From Athripsodes cinereus (Eukaryota > Arthropoda > Insecta > Trichoptera > Leptoceridae), in NCBI GenBank assembly GCA_947579605.1, contig OX388320.1, positions 2,604,001-2,668,000 on the forward strand: a stretch of DNA of 64,000 bases, given 5' to 3'. The notes under the pieces were generated by a model, which saw only the letters and a program-made list of their open reading frames with translations, did not search any database and was not told the origin of the DNA. The position numbers and the translations under genes were made by a program. Below are positions 20,147-33,100 of this stretch, one piece after another (position 1 is the first letter of the stretch; each line of letters begins with the position of its first letter).

Positions 20147-21270
20147 ACGTTGTACGAGCATCGAAATGACTAGTTCTAACACATTTGTACTATTCAACAA
20201 TAAAACGATTGCGTACCTACTAGACAGAAACAAACTATAAAATCCTTATCTTATGCCGCCTATTCGTATTTCTTGCAACCATTTGACATGCTTATGTATT
20301 ATTATATATTGATGCCAATAAAGTTTCATTTATTATTTATCTTATTTCCAGGTCGTAAGATTTATTAGAAAATGTCTCAATAAAGTCGATAAAATTTCGA
20401 GTTGAAGTAAAATCTTGGAGGTATTATTACGACCGCTCTTTATTTACCCGTCGCTTTATGACTCTGCCCCGAGGCTCCGTGTTTTCACCATAAACCCTCC
20501 CCGTGATGTCCTCGCTGTGTAATTCTGTAAACAGTCCGTCGTGAAAGGTTTTTTACAGGCAATATATTCCGCTCTTTCATCTCTTCTTCGAAACTTGAAA
20601 GCCCAATAAATTTCTCGTGAGGAAACGAATACTGTCATAATTTTGCCTTTCACCAGCTCTATCATTGATCTTTATTGTATAGACTAGTGACGCATTAATT
20701 TTTAGACTACAAATTTTCTCAGGAAATATGTTCCAAAATTTATAATAAAATATCATTATGCTGTTTCATTCCATTCCATTCTGTTAAGATGTTAATGGTT
20801 TCTTTCCTACTTATATTTTAGTGTTGCACATGCTATGTACATGACAAAGATGTAAAGGAAAGAAAAAAAATCGATCAGTGTCCTACAAGCCATGATATAC
20901 TAATGTGTGTTGGTCGCATTACCAATTTTTCCTTTGAATTTCTTGTCTATACAATTTAGTTTGAAGAGTTCCATCAGAAAAAAATGCCTACATTTATTTC
21001 TACAGGGATTATGTTCGCGAATTTCTTCTTTGTCATATTATTATTATGTGTTTTTCACTTCAGAATTAAATGAATTTTGAAGACGGCAGATGTTTTGTCT
21101 ACCTACCTATCTACGTGCGTGCTAGAATTCCGTGAAGTGTAATACATACATACATAGATATGATGTCCTTTTGTCCCTTTTCATATAATTCGATTTTAAC
21201 AAGGTTAAGGACGTACATAATGTAGAATGTATTATTGTGAAGCGTCGTTGAAATGGCAGTAGTCATCACC
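20147..21270. other. Spacer with a GC-richer patch
   Basis: About 20433-20640 is less AT-rich than its flanks and holds a 69-residue minus frame (20456-20665) ending RTSRGGFMVKTRSLGAES. I do not recognise it. It could be an old repeat or an exon; no splice evidence supports the latter. Confidence 0.3.
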
Positions 21271-21274
21271 ATTT

Positions 21275-22018
21275 GAATCGCTCCATGTTAAAGGGGCGTT
21301 AGTCCAATTCACGTAATTTTACAGGAATGCAATAAAACTCTCTGGTGAAAAAAAAATAATGGAAACAATTTTTTGTTTACATTTATTAAAGTAAAATAGT
21401 ATATTTTACATACGATTATCTATCAATCATGGAGAAATTCACTTTAGTCTGTGAGAAAATTTAATTTGAAAACGTTGGACTTACGCCCTTTTTACAAGGA
21501 ATGGAAAGGAGTTGTAATAAATGAACAATTTCACAATAAAAAGTATAAATATAGTTCACAGTAGTAATATTAAAATAATAAATAAATGTATTCTAACGAC
21601 AGACGTAACTTTTGAAATATAAAAATGAATTATATAGATGTATGTAGAGTATTTATTAATCATTAATGCCATGATCACAGTGTATTGTCAGTGTCGTCAT
21701 GTCAATGTCAATTTTGGCGGTAAAATGTTCTAATTGACAATTTGCAATGTTGCCATACAGTAAACTACCTAAAAATATTTAGTTCCTACTGATAGTATTA
21801 TAATAAAGTCATAGCTTTATTACAATTGCGAACCTAATGTACCCTTTTAACATGGAATGAAAAAAAAGATATAATTTTTGTATATATTCACTCGAATTAC
21901 GCCGGTATGTTGCATTTTATGTGCTACACGGATGGATAAGTGTTTTTTCGACATTTTTGCATAAATAACTCAATTTAGCAAAAATTGTGACTTACGCCCC
22001 TTTAACAAGGAGCGATTC
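21275..22018. mobile_element. 744-bp non-autonomous DNA transposon
   Basis: The left end GAATCGCTCCATGTTAAAGG and right end ...CCTTTAACAAGGAGCGATTC are 28-29-base inverted repeats, flanked by ATTT on both sides (21271-21274 and 22019-22022), a likely 4-bp target duplication. Two further degenerate copies of the terminal sequence lie inside in reverse orientation (21476-21504 and 21836-21860). No transposase frame is present. Confidence 0.8.
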
Positions 22019-22022
22019 ATTT

Positions 22023-22503
22023 ATTATTAAACACTTTTAAATCAATATTACAAATTCACCTAGGCATTTTTTAGGGATTGACTTATACTGGCATATTTAT
22101 GAAATTATATTTTTTTTTATTCAAGAATACACTCTACAGATGCAACATAAATATTTAATAAAATATTCATATTCGAATAATTTATTTTATTTATTTTATA
22201 GTATGTATACGCATATAATATGAATTATAGCAAAATATATAGACACAAAAAATAAACATTTAAATGCCCTCTTTTTAGACACATCTATGACACAATTGAA
22301 TACTTTAGTCTACCAAACTGTATATATATAACAATAAGCAACAAAAAACAATATCATTATTGCACAGGTACCTACTTATTAAATATGTTAAAAAGGGAAT
22401 AAACAACTAAATAGAAAACATTTGACCTAAGCCTGTTGAAGAAGGAGGAGGGATGGAAAAAAAAATTCCAAAGAGAATATATTGAGCAGGTAAATATGGT
22501 CTA
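22023..22503. other. AT-rich spacer
   Basis: No feature beyond A-rich stretches could be supported. Confidence 0.4.
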
Positions 22504-22620
22504 TATTTATTTATTTATTAAAACAATAAACGGCATGAGCTTTTTACATGATATAGCAATTCACAAATTAATACAACATAGACTTATAAGAAATTTCAAT
22601 GTTATAATAATCTAATATTG
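22504..22620 (-). repeat. AATAAATA-tailed repeat (LINE-like 3' end)
   Basis: Minus strand reads ...CATGTAAAAAGCTCATGCCG then TTTATTGTTTTAATAAATAAATAAATA. Close relatives with the same CATGTAAAAGGCTCACGCCG body and tail are at 36209-36330 and, shortened, at 40409-40450. The tail style fits a non-LTR retroposon. Confidence 0.55.
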
Positions 22621-23166
22621 ACCTAATACTTAATAAATTTCTGCTTTTTATCACCCACTTGTCTCACTATGGGAAAGTGAGACAAGTGGAGCGCAAAAAA
22701 ATCAGATGACGTCACACTTACAAACGTATACGATAACATATTCTATTATTATTTTAAAAAGAGCACGGAGAGAAAAACAAATATAGAAAAGTTCGTCAAT
22801 TTATCGGAAAATCATCCGAGGTACATGTCTCATAGCCTAAATAACGTCTTACTTTTAATTCTATTCGTGTTTTTTTCCCTTCACAATGTTGAAAAGTATT
22901 TGGTAAGTAGTTAACGTAATTGGGTTTTCTATGTTACTTTACTACCGCTGTGCATACGTATTACATATTTTTATAATACACATTATAAGTTAGGCGCCAT
23001 TGTGACTCATTCTTGTTACCATACAATAATACATTTACATGTAGATATGGAATTGTAGTAACATACCTGTTACCGAGTAGTGCACTCCCGACGCGGATCT
23101 TATCTAGAATATATCTTAGAACGTCAAATTATTATCAGCTGTTCTAGGAAATAAACTACCTACCAC
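22621..23166. other. Spacer
   Basis: A short inverted sequence, CCCACTTGTCTCAC...GTGAGACAAGTGG, occurs at 22652-22690 and could form a hairpin. No gene was found. Confidence 0.4.
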
Positions 23167-23168
23167 TA

Positions 23169-23412
23169 TTAAGAATATTACTCAACAAACACCTCATCCG
23201 CGCAACCAACAGACTGTATGCTCAACAGATGTCGAATATAGTGGTTTGGATCAAGAAGCGGTGGGATTGGTGAACGTACCATGGGTAAACTGCACTTAAA
23301 CCAGCCTAAACCGATTCGTAAGCGTCGGAACACCTTTCCTGTTTCATACTTAAGGGAGTTTGCACAGTCTGTTGGTTGTGCGGATGAGGTGACTGTTGAG
23401 TGATATTCTTAA
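23169..23412. mobile_element. 244-bp TIR element with TA duplication
   Basis: The ends TTAAGAATATTACTCAACA and ...GTTGAGTGATATTCTTAA continue as inverted repeats for about 50 bases (ACCTCATCCGC(G)CAACCAACAGACTGT). They are flanked by TA at 23167-23168 and 23413-23414, as in Tc1/mariner-type elements. The interior carries the sequence shared with SINE-C (575-665) and with 9706-9988, 37845-37915 and 43753-43800. Confidence 0.8.
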
Positions 23413-23469
23413 TATCTTCAGTCATGCAGGTGTGAAAATCCAGGAAATGCAAAAACTTTGTTTAAGATG

Positions 23470-23525
23470 TACTGCTACAATACCATCACGGCATATCTTA
23501 TAAATGGAGTATCTACCTAAACTGC
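23470..23525 (-). mobile_element. SINE-A 3' fragment
   Basis: CTGCTACAATACCATCACGGCATATC is the reverse of the SINE-A 3' end and tail. It sits immediately before the LTR element insertion and is decayed towards it. Confidence 0.55.
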
Positions 23526-23545
23526 AGTCGCATAATTAATAACCT

Positions 23546-26500
23546 TGATACATACCTGCGTACTCTCCGCTGGTTACTCCCCTTTAGAATCCAGCCAGTG
23601 TCCAAAAACACAGCCTCCGGCTTAGCTCAGTCTTATCTCCTTAGGCGGAGGCGCAGGTCCCGATCAAAAGTATCTACTTATTGGTTCGGTTTCTCTCTCT
23701 CTTTCTCTATTCTTGCCTTTTGGCTCTATGACAGAGGGATAAGTGGGGTGTCCTACTCTCTACTTAAATTAAAATCTTAGTTTGGTATGACTCACGTTTA
23801 TTGAGATATAAAAACAAAAAAAAAAACAACATTTAACAAAAGAAACCCTAAGGCTATGTGTGTTACAACTAATTTTGTTATTCCTGATAATCAATCAATC
23901 AATAAATCAAATCAAAGAGAAAAAAAAAAAAATAATTTCACCATAAACATTTAGCAATAGGTTCACATTCATGCACATAGAAGATTTATAGGTATACAGT
24001 ATCAATTTGGCACATGCACATCTTATAATATATTATAGTATCAACTTAGGGATACAATTGTTCCTTTTCTCTGAATATTTATATGTATACAAATTCGCAT
24101 TTTATTGAAATGACATTACTATCCTGAACAACTCAGGATTTCACTGTTTTGCGAAAAATCACCGCAAGGGCACACATGTATTATCATTCAATATATTAGG
24201 TCTTATATTAATTACTCTACTCCCAGATACCCTGATTTGTTGCAATACAAAAAAAAATCAAATAAAAAAATAAAAGGATTGAAGTCAAATTATGATTGAT
24301 CCCTACTTATCAGAGACAATTGAAACAGAAAAACTCAAATCGTCATAGAAAATTTCAATATTTAAGTTGTACTGTATAATATGTAAAAATTGTTTATTTG
24401 TATTAATAAAAATAGAATACAAAAAAATAAACTCAATTCACAACCACCTTAGGATTCGTTACGTGAATTAAATAACTCCCAACTTATCGCTATGTACATA
24501 TTCAATTAATATTGGATATTGCATAATTTCATAAAAAAAATAAAAATAAAAGAAAAAAACTAAAACCAAGTGAAAACAAAACAACAACCCCTTTCTTCCT
24601 TGTCTACCCTTCCTATTCCGTTCCAGCGATTTCTCTACCCCAATACCTGACTATCATGTCTAGATAAGATATCAATATTCTTACGGCTGTCCGACGGGAA
24701 AGGCCTTCTGGGATGATTCCACGTTTCTGGTCGTTCCTATTCCCACGATCCAGTTGGTAACGTTCCTTCAGTCACGACACAACGATTCACTTGTTGGACG
24801 TCCACGCCCTCAGCTTTGTGTTCATATAACAATGTTCTATAACACCTACACCAGTCTATGCGAAAGATGACAGCTTGCCTGAATTCAGCTGATTAAATAA
24901 CTTCACAATATCGTTTCAACCTGTGAGTAGAAACGATATTATTTCTATCACGATTGTCCAGGGAGTTTCAGATACCGATTTAGGTACTATTATTAAAACA
25001 CTGCGCTATTTACCTTCAGTAGGTAGATACAAAAAATCACAAATTCATTAATTCTCCTCCGGTCACAATTCTAAAGTCTGATTTAATTTAATTATTATTA
25101 TTACCAATATAATTATCTATCACCAATTTCTCACTCAGCAGGTACGTCCTGTTCTCACCTCGATTTACAGAAAGTCACGAAGGAATTAATGATTTCTCCC
25201 CCGATCACAATTATATAATCTGACTCGTTTGCGTGTATTTAATTTAATTATTATTACCAGTAATTATCTAGCACCAATTATTCACTCGCAGAATGTTTTT
25301 ACTAGTTCGATGGAATAGCACTATCACAAAAATTATTTTCTAAGTCAAAACAAAAAAAAAAACATGTAGATATATTTAATCGATATCAAAAATAAAACTG
25401 ACTATCTACACTGACAATGATCTTCCACCAAAGCAATACGGCTTTTCTCTAGTCAGATCGACAACAGACGCGCGACCTCTGACCGTTTTCTCTCTCGAAA
25501 GCGAAATTCGGAATCTGACTAAGGAATCGCTGTGCAATGATTTTTATTAACTCATCTATCGATCTCCTACCCAAATCACGGACAAAAAAATCTTATGTAA
25601 CCGCCCTTAACCCATAATGTCATTGGTCCGTCATTACCCAATTAACGCTTCGCATTCGTTGACATCTGGATTGTTACCGATAGCCCGTTTCCAGGGTCGG
25701 TCCCCCAATGTAGGGCACGCTTTGCTCTTGCCCCGCGCGGGAATAAAATAGTGCGAAAAAATTAAAACCTCGTTATTTCAATACTTAACACATATCTCCT
25801 CCGAATGTCGCGGCAGCTATGTTATAAGTTAATTTCTTCTACCATTGCCCTTTGACATTATTACCGGATACCTACTTCGTCTAATTTCCATTTTCAATTT
25901 GAATCGACATAAGGAATGTACGAGGGTCATTTTAATGAAACGATTACGTGGTTATTTTTTTTGTTTATTCACTTTTCCTAAAGAAACGTCTTTCTTACTT
26001 CTGCCCGCGTCCATTTCGTAATTTTTCTTTTCTACCGACGGACCTGTTTTTCGGTTTCGGAATCATATGTTCCTGGAAGAGCTGCGATTTTTGACCCCGC
26101 CCTGCTTCGACACACCCCATGTATTGTTCATAGCGCCAGGGCGGCAATTTCACAGTGGCCCAACTTACGAGTCGGATTCATTTCGATTTTCAACTTTATT
26201 TATTCCAGACCGATTTCTCTCATAACCGCTCCAAGCTTTCAGGAGCAGTCGTTGTTCACCCTCTCCACGCTTAAGGTAACCCCTAGGGAGGAAATATCTT
26301 AGTGATTCGAAAAACAATGCCCCCCGCTTCGAAATTAATTTACCCCTTTACTGATCTGCTTATTCGAACAGACAATTTACATATGATAACTCGCGATCTC
26401 ACCCTTTTTTTCCATTTTTTTATATCCGGAGTTATTTCACGATTCTTTTCTCCCACTACCAAATTCGATACGCCACTGTTACCATAAATCTTCAGTTTAA

Positions 26501-26833
26501 TGGCCTCGATGTGTGGCCTTCGTTCAAAATTCCCCGAAAGGGTATTTTTTGTTGGTCTATTTTTAGCATGAATTTTGGTAGCTGTCTAATTTGATATTTA
26601 TGACCGGACCAAGTCCAAAATTTGGACTATATAAAAAAAATACACGGATCAAATTTGCTTCTTAAAATTAAATGACATCCTCTGAATTTATTACTTCCTA
26701 AACAAAGACGGAAACTTCCTCTCGTCTACATTCCCACGATTGAGAATCTATCCCTACATACTTATTGTCCAGCATGTGTCTCAAACCCATCATCTTCGAA
26801 TTCTGAAATTTGTCAACTATTTCCTACATAACA
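23546..26833 (-). repeat. 3' LTR (left copy), 3288 bp
   Basis: Paired with 30102-33390. The one difference I noticed is a single A in an A-run (AAAAGAAACCC here, AAAAGAAAACCC in the other). The 60-61-residue frames at 23598-23780 and 26302-26487 recur in both copies, lie antisense to the element and look non-coding. TCCAAAATTTGGACTATATAAAA near 26612-26634 places a TATA-like box on the plus strand, which would be antisense. Confidence 0.92.
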
Positions 26834-26848
26834 ATCCCACCCTACTTA
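26834..26848 (-). promoter_or_regulatory. Candidate polypurine tract
   Basis: On the minus strand, AAGTAGGGTGGGAT lies directly before the start of the 3' LTR (TGTTATGTAG). Position and purine bias fit a plus-strand priming site, although it contains two Ts. Confidence 0.5.
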
Positions 26849-28229
26849 ATTTGACAAATTTCAGCCTATTCCCTTGGCCTTCTTAAAAAAAAAACACAAA
26901 AATAAATAAATGAACCATCTAACGTTCAAGACATATTCTATCTATTTTGCCCGGCGCCACTTGGTTTCGCGTTTTCTGTCTTGTCGTAGCGTTAAACCAA
27001 GAAATCTGCTACGTGCTTCGTAAAGTTGTAATATTTCTTGACCATGATAGTCCATTTAACCAAACAGGCCCCCTTATGCCTTAATTAGTCTCCGTTTTAT
27101 ATTCCTACCTTCCTTCCCCCTCCACAACGATATTAAGCTTGTTCATAACCCGTTATTTACGCCTTATCTACGCGTTGTATTTATGCAATAACCATCACAA
27201 TGCTAATAATACTTAGCCTAAAATACATTTTGCTTTTTAAAAATTTACTTTTATAACTACACTCATGCTTTTATAGGTTCTTAATACAATAAACGTTACA
27301 TTCTTATATAAAAATATACAATTTACAGAGCAATAGTCATTTTGCGAGTTTTGTTCACCTTGTAAGGGAAATAATTGAATCAAATGAACCAATTCTTTCT
27401 CCCGAATCAACCCATAGTCTTCCCGTAATTTTACATCTCCCATTTACTGTATGTTTTCAATGAGTCCCCATATTTTTTTTCTATTTCCAATCGAGTATTT
27501 ACATCATAGGCAATATCTGATACATTTACTTAACAAGTATGTGGTCACTTATAATAACTAGATTACATAAAACAAAACAAACCCATATATCATTTATAAA
27601 TACAAATCATCTCCTTCATCATTTTTCACCATATTCATTATGCACGAATCACCTTCGTGCACTCATTAGGTATCTCAGACCCCTTACCCCTGTCTCAAAA
27701 AAACAGAATACTTTTATACTAACACAATATATACATGGTAAATAATCAAATATCTCTACCTCATTACCACGTTATCACGATTGAAAATGACCATCTATAA
27801 TTTATCATACTAATATTCAATTAATTTGTTTACACATTCATTTATTTTATTTTATTTTATTTAAGCCCTAAACGGCTGTTACCTCTAACATCATCTAGAT
27901 TTATATATATACATCATACAATTTATTATAGGTATCAATCAATACAGAAAAAAAATATAACAGTATTTTTTGAACAATAAAACAACCCTAAAATATACGA
28001 GAACTATAAGTATAAAATGGTGTGAAATTTAAACAATGAATTTACACTTATACCAAATAATGAAAAATGAAATAAAACTTATCAAAGCTAATTGCTAATT
28101 CAATTTAATTAAACATTATAATGAGTCATACCTAGCGCCTAAATTATAATCTAATATACTACTAGCTACTTCACCTACCCTTTCTCCTGACAAGGACTCC
28201 AGGTCATTTACCCTTAAATGCCTAAATGT

Positions 28230-28247
28230 GGGGGGGGCTACCCCCCC
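28230..28247. repeat. G-run/C-run hairpin
   Basis: Eight Gs, CTA and seven Cs form a possible stem with a three-base loop. Either strand could alternatively form G-rich structures. It is conspicuous in this AT-rich setting; its role is unknown. Confidence 0.6.
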
Positions 28248-29332
28248 TCCATTTTCCGTCCTAGACCAGGTCACAACCCATCATTATGGAGATGGATTTA
28301 CCACCCTTGATAAATCTGGAAACCGTTTTCCACTCGCGTTCTCCGATAAGATGAGTGAGTCGAACCTTCTTCTATAATCTACGATTCCTTCCATCTCCAC
28401 TACCTACTAACTCGCTTCAAACTATCTCTCCATGCGGTATCTACCTTGCACTTCCGACCACGATCCCCTCTCGCTCTCAGTTCCGCCTTCTTTCCTCGTT
28501 TCTCGTCGCTTTACGATTCTGTCTGACTACTTTCGTAAGTAACACGACAATAGCACCCTTACTATGTCAAGAGCCGTCATGCCTTTCGCATAAAACGGTT
28601 CCTTGCTCTTACGTTCTTACAAACCAATCTTCCCAAACTGCGACCTAATTTTCAATTTAATCCTCACGTCCTACAAGCCTTACCCGCACTCTATCTCTTC
28701 AGGTAATAACGGTTTTATTTGTTTTCGGCTAACAAAATTTCTATTGTCCTATTCCCTTGGCCACTATTGTTATGTAAACAATAGTTTGTCACGCCTCCTC
28801 GTAGTCGTATACCTGTCTCCAAACAGTATTGCTTCCTGTCGCCATCTTGGCTATGCGACATCTCTACATACCTAACCGGACGAATGTTTTCCGCCTTACA
28901 TTCCACCTATCCATCTTAGCTACTATACGGAATAATAATAACTAAAACTTATGATTTTGTTAGAAACTAATTACTCTCACCTAATGATATATCCTTATTT
29001 CTAGATTTCTACGTACTATTTATCTAATTTGCGACATATACCTAACTGCTAAGTGTATACACTGTACATTCAAATTATCTTTACACTATACCTACCTAGT
29101 TATCTCTCTTACAACGAAATTCTTAATTCGGCCTCTATCTAAATCTAGTTATTTTGTTTGTACTTATGTTATGACTTAGGCTAATAATAATATATGACAG
29201 ACGGTTTCTATTTTACATGAAAAAAGAAACATATTAAACCTAATCTAAAATATATACGTATCTATATCCTTCACAACATTATTTACATTAGTTACAGTAA
29301 TTCTGATGTTCGATATTTTTATTTTATGGTGG

Positions 29333-29670
29333 TTTTTCGATCTCCTGCCTCTTACAGGACACTCAAAAACAGTAGAAAAAGGTGGGAGTGATATTCTTAG
29401 GCCGTCAACTCCACGGCGCGTGTTTCAGTTCCGGTGTTAGAAACTGCGAACTGTGTTTTTCGATTTCCTGCCTTTTACAGGACTCTCGAAAATCTTTCGA
29501 AAAGAGAGGGCATGATATTCTTTAAACCGTCCATGCCACGGCGATGTTTCAGTTCCGGTGTGTGAACTGTAAAAAATGTATTTTTCGATTTCCTGCCTTT
29601 TACAGGACTCTCGAAAATCATTCGAAAAGAGAGGGCATGATATTCTTTAAACCGTCCATGCCACGGCGAA
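29333..29670 (-). repeat. Three tandem units related to the SINE-A head
   Basis: Units start at about 29333, 29456 and 29580, each with TTTTTCGAT, CCTGCC(T/C)TTTACAGGAC, a GAAAAGAGAGGG-like or GTGGGAGTG stretch, ATATTCTT and CCACGGCG. The last two are nearly identical. In reverse they match the SINE-A head (CCGTGG...GTAAAGAAT...CTCCCACTCTTTT...CGAGTGTCCTGTAAAAGGCA). The SINE-A middle and tail are absent. Confidence 0.75.
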
Positions 29671-30027
29671 ACATCAGATGTCTTTACACGTTCATCATTA
29701 AACTTCTCCCTTCACCTGCATCTACTGTTACTATTCTTCTTACAACAGTCGGGGTAATTATTATACCAATTGCTAGTTCTTTCCCCCCCCAACTATGCTA
29801 CCTATATTTCGACACCTATCACTCAAAATTACCTATAACATCAAATACCTACTATCAATACCTAGATTACATCTCTAAAAAAACAAGATATCGCTATTCC
29901 TATCGCTAAGCAATGAATCACTAACTATCATACTACCCAAAACTATACATCCTATTGCTATTAAACACCTTCCACCTTGCCTCTGTTATCGTAGTAAGAG
30001 AGAGAGAGAAAGAAAGGAAAAATTCCA

Positions 30028-30076
30028 CAGCACGTGCTGATTGGGTTCGTGCTTGATCTAGCGTGCTAGATCAAGC
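30028..30076 (-). repeat. Leader palindromes beside the primer-binding site
   Basis: CAGCACGTGCTG (30028-30039) is a perfect 12-base palindrome. GCTTGATCTAGC-GT-GCTAGATCAAGC (30051-30076) is a perfect 12-pair hairpin with a two-base centre. On the minus strand they follow the primer-binding site within 70 bases, where retroelement RNAs usually carry dimerisation and packaging signals. That role here is inference. Confidence 0.6.
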
Positions 30077-30080
30077 AATG

Positions 30081-30098
30081 CCGACACGATGGGCGCCA
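30081..30098 (-). promoter_or_regulatory. Primer-binding site
   Basis: On the minus strand, TGGCGCCCATCGTGTCGG begins three bases past the end of the 5' LTR (GGTATGTATCA). It is complementary to a tRNA 3' end ...GGGCGCCA, the type used by gypsy-like and lentiviral elements with tRNA-Lys primers. The match beyond TGGCGCCC is imperfect, so the exact tRNA is uncertain. Confidence 0.75.
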
Positions 30099-30101
30099 AT
30101 T

Positions 30102-33100
30102 TGATACATACCTGCGTACTCTCCGCTGGTTACTCCCCTTTAGAATCCAGCCAGTGTCCAAAAACACAGCCTCCGGCTTAGCTCAGTCTTATCTCCTTAG
30201 GCGGAGGCGCAGGTCCCGATCAAAAGTATCTACTTATTGGTTCGGTTTCTCTCTCTCTTTCTCTATTCTTGCCTTTTGGCTCTATGACAGAGGGATAAGT
30301 GGGGTGTCCTACTCTCTACTTAAATTAAAATCTTAGTTTGGTATGACTCACGTTTATTGAGATATAAAAACAAAAAAAAAAACAACATTTAACAAAAGAA
30401 AACCCTAAGGCTATGTGTGTTACAACTAATTTTGTTATTCCTGATAATCAATCAATCAATAAATCAAATCAAAGAGAAAAAAAAAAAAATAATTTCACCA
30501 TAAACATTTAGCAATAGGTTCACATTCATGCACATAGAAGATTTATAGGTATACAGTATCAATTTGGCACATGCACATCTTATAATATATTATAGTATCA
30601 ACTTAGGGATACAATTGTTCCTTTTCTCTGAATATTTATATGTATACAAATTCGCATTTTATTGAAATGACATTACTATCCTGAACAACTCAGGATTTCA
30701 CTGTTTTGCGAAAAATCACCGCAAGGGCACACATGTATTATCATTCAATATATTAGGTCTTATATTAATTACTCTACTCCCAGATACCCTGATTTGTTGC
30801 AATACAAAAAAAAATCAAATAAAAAAATAAAAGGATTGAAGTCAAATTATGATTGATCCCTACTTATCAGAGACAATTGAAACAGAAAAACTCAAATCGT
30901 CATAGAAAATTTCAATATTTAAGTTGTACTGTATAATATGTAAAAATTGTTTATTTGTATTAATAAAAATAGAATACAAAAAAATAAACTCAATTCACAA
31001 CCACCTTAGGATTCGTTACGTGAATTAAATAACTCCCAACTTATCGCTATGTACATATTCAATTAATATTGGATATTGCATAATTTCATAAAAAAAATAA
31101 AAATAAAAGAAAAAAACTAAAACCAAGTGAAAACAAAACAACAACCCCTTTCTTCCTTGTCTACCCTTCCTATTCCGTTCCAGCGATTTCTCTACCCCAA
31201 TACCTGACTATCATGTCTAGATAAGATATCAATATTCTTACGGCTGTCCGACGGGAAAGGCCTTCTGGGATGATTCCACGTTTCTGGTCGTTCCTATTCC
31301 CACGATCCAGTTGGTAACGTTCCTTCAGTCACGACACAACGATTCACTTGTTGGACGTCCACGCCCTCAGCTTTGTGTTCATATAACAATGTTCTATAAC
31401 ACCTACACCAGTCTATGCGAAAGATGACAGCTTGCCTGAATTCAGCTGATTAAATAACTTCACAATATCGTTTCAACCTGTGAGTAGAAACGATATTATT
31501 TCTATCACGATTGTCCAGGGAGTTTCAGATACCGATTTAGGTACTATTATTAAAACACTGCGCTATTTACCTTCAGTAGGTAGATACAAAAAATCACAAA
31601 TTCATTAATTCTCCTCCGGTCACAATTCTAAAGTCTGATTTAATTTAATTATTATTATTACCAATATAATTATCTATCACCAATTTCTCACTCAGCAGGT
31701 ACGTCCTGTTCTCACCTCGATTTACAGAAAGTCACGAAGGAATTAATGATTTCTCCCCCGATCACAATTATATAATCTGACTCGTTTGCGTGTATTTAAT
31801 TTAATTATTATTACCAGTAATTATCTAGCACCAATTATTCACTCGCAGAATGTTTTTACTAGTTCGATGGAATAGCACTATCACAAAAATTATTTTCTAA
31901 GTCAAAACAAAAAAAAAAACATGTAGATATATTTAATCGATATCAAAAATAAAACTGACTATCTACACTGACAATGATCTTCCACCAAAGCAATACGGCT
32001 TTTCTCTAGTCAGATCGACAACAGACGCGCGACCTCTGACCGTTTTCTCTCTCGAAAGCGAAATTCGGAATCTGACTAAGGAATCGCTGTGCAATGATTT
32101 TTATTAACTCATCTATCGATCTCCTACCCAAATCACGGACAAAAAAATCTTATGTAACCGCCCTTAACCCATAATGTCATTGGTCCGTCATTACCCAATT
32201 AACGCTTCGCATTCGTTGACATCTGGATTGTTACCGATAGCCCGTTTCCAGGGTCGGTCCCCCAATGTAGGGCACGCTTTGCTCTTGCCCCGCGCGGGAA
32301 TAAAATAGTGCGAAAAAATTAAAACCTCGTTATTTCAATACTTAACACATATCTCCTCCGAATGTCGCGGCAGCTATGTTATAAGTTAATTTCTTCTACC
32401 ATTGCCCTTTGACATTATTACCGGATACCTACTTCGTCTAATTTCCATTTTCAATTTGAATCGACATAAGGAATGTACGAGGGTCATTTTAATGAAACGA
32501 TTACGTGGTTATTTTTTTTGTTTATTCACTTTTCCTAAAGAAACGTCTTTCTTACTTCTGCCCGCGTCCATTTCGTAATTTTTCTTTTCTACCGACGGAC
32601 CTGTTTTTCGGTTTCGGAATCATATGTTCCTGGAAGAGCTGCGATTTTTGACCCCGCCCTGCTTCGACACACCCCATGTATTGTTCATAGCGCCAGGGCG
32701 GCAATTTCACAGTGGCCCAACTTACGAGTCGGATTCATTTCGATTTTCAACTTTATTTATTCCAGACCGATTTCTCTCATAACCGCTCCAAGCTTTCAGG
32801 AGCAGTCGTTGTTCACCCTCTCCACGCTTAAGGTAACCCCTAGGGAGGAAATATCTTAGTGATTCGAAAAACAATGCCCCCCGCTTCGAAATTAATTTAC
32901 CCCTTTACTGATCTGCTTATTCGAACAGACAATTTACATATGATAACTCGCGATCTCACCCTTTTTTTCCATTTTTTTATATCCGGAGTTATTTCACGAT
33001 TCTTTTCTCCCACTACCAAATTCGATACGCCACTGTTACCATAAATCTTCAGTTTAATGGCCTCGATGTGTGGCCTTCGTTCAAAATTCCCCGAAAGGGT

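Larger units (their letters stand above)
26834..30101 (-). other. Non-coding interior of LTR element
   Basis: Frames here (27237-27443 minus; 27539-27745, 28355-28648, 28603-28875, 29544-29909 plus) have no retroviral motifs, and most run antisense to the element. Notable contents are a TTTTA-repeat patch (27843-27862), a G-run/C-run hairpin at 28230-28247, a 3-unit tandem repeat at 29333-29670, an AG-rich run near 29997-30017, and palindromes close to the primer-binding site. Confidence 0.75.

Noticed and set aside
20456..20665. 69-residue minus-strand gene in a GC-richer patch
   Set aside because: Unrecognised, no start context or splice sites. Kept only as a noted patch.
23598..23780. 60-residue protein repeated in both LTRs
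   Set aside because: It is conserved only because the LTRs are copies. Arginine-rich and hydrophobic stretches match no family, and it runs antisense to the element.
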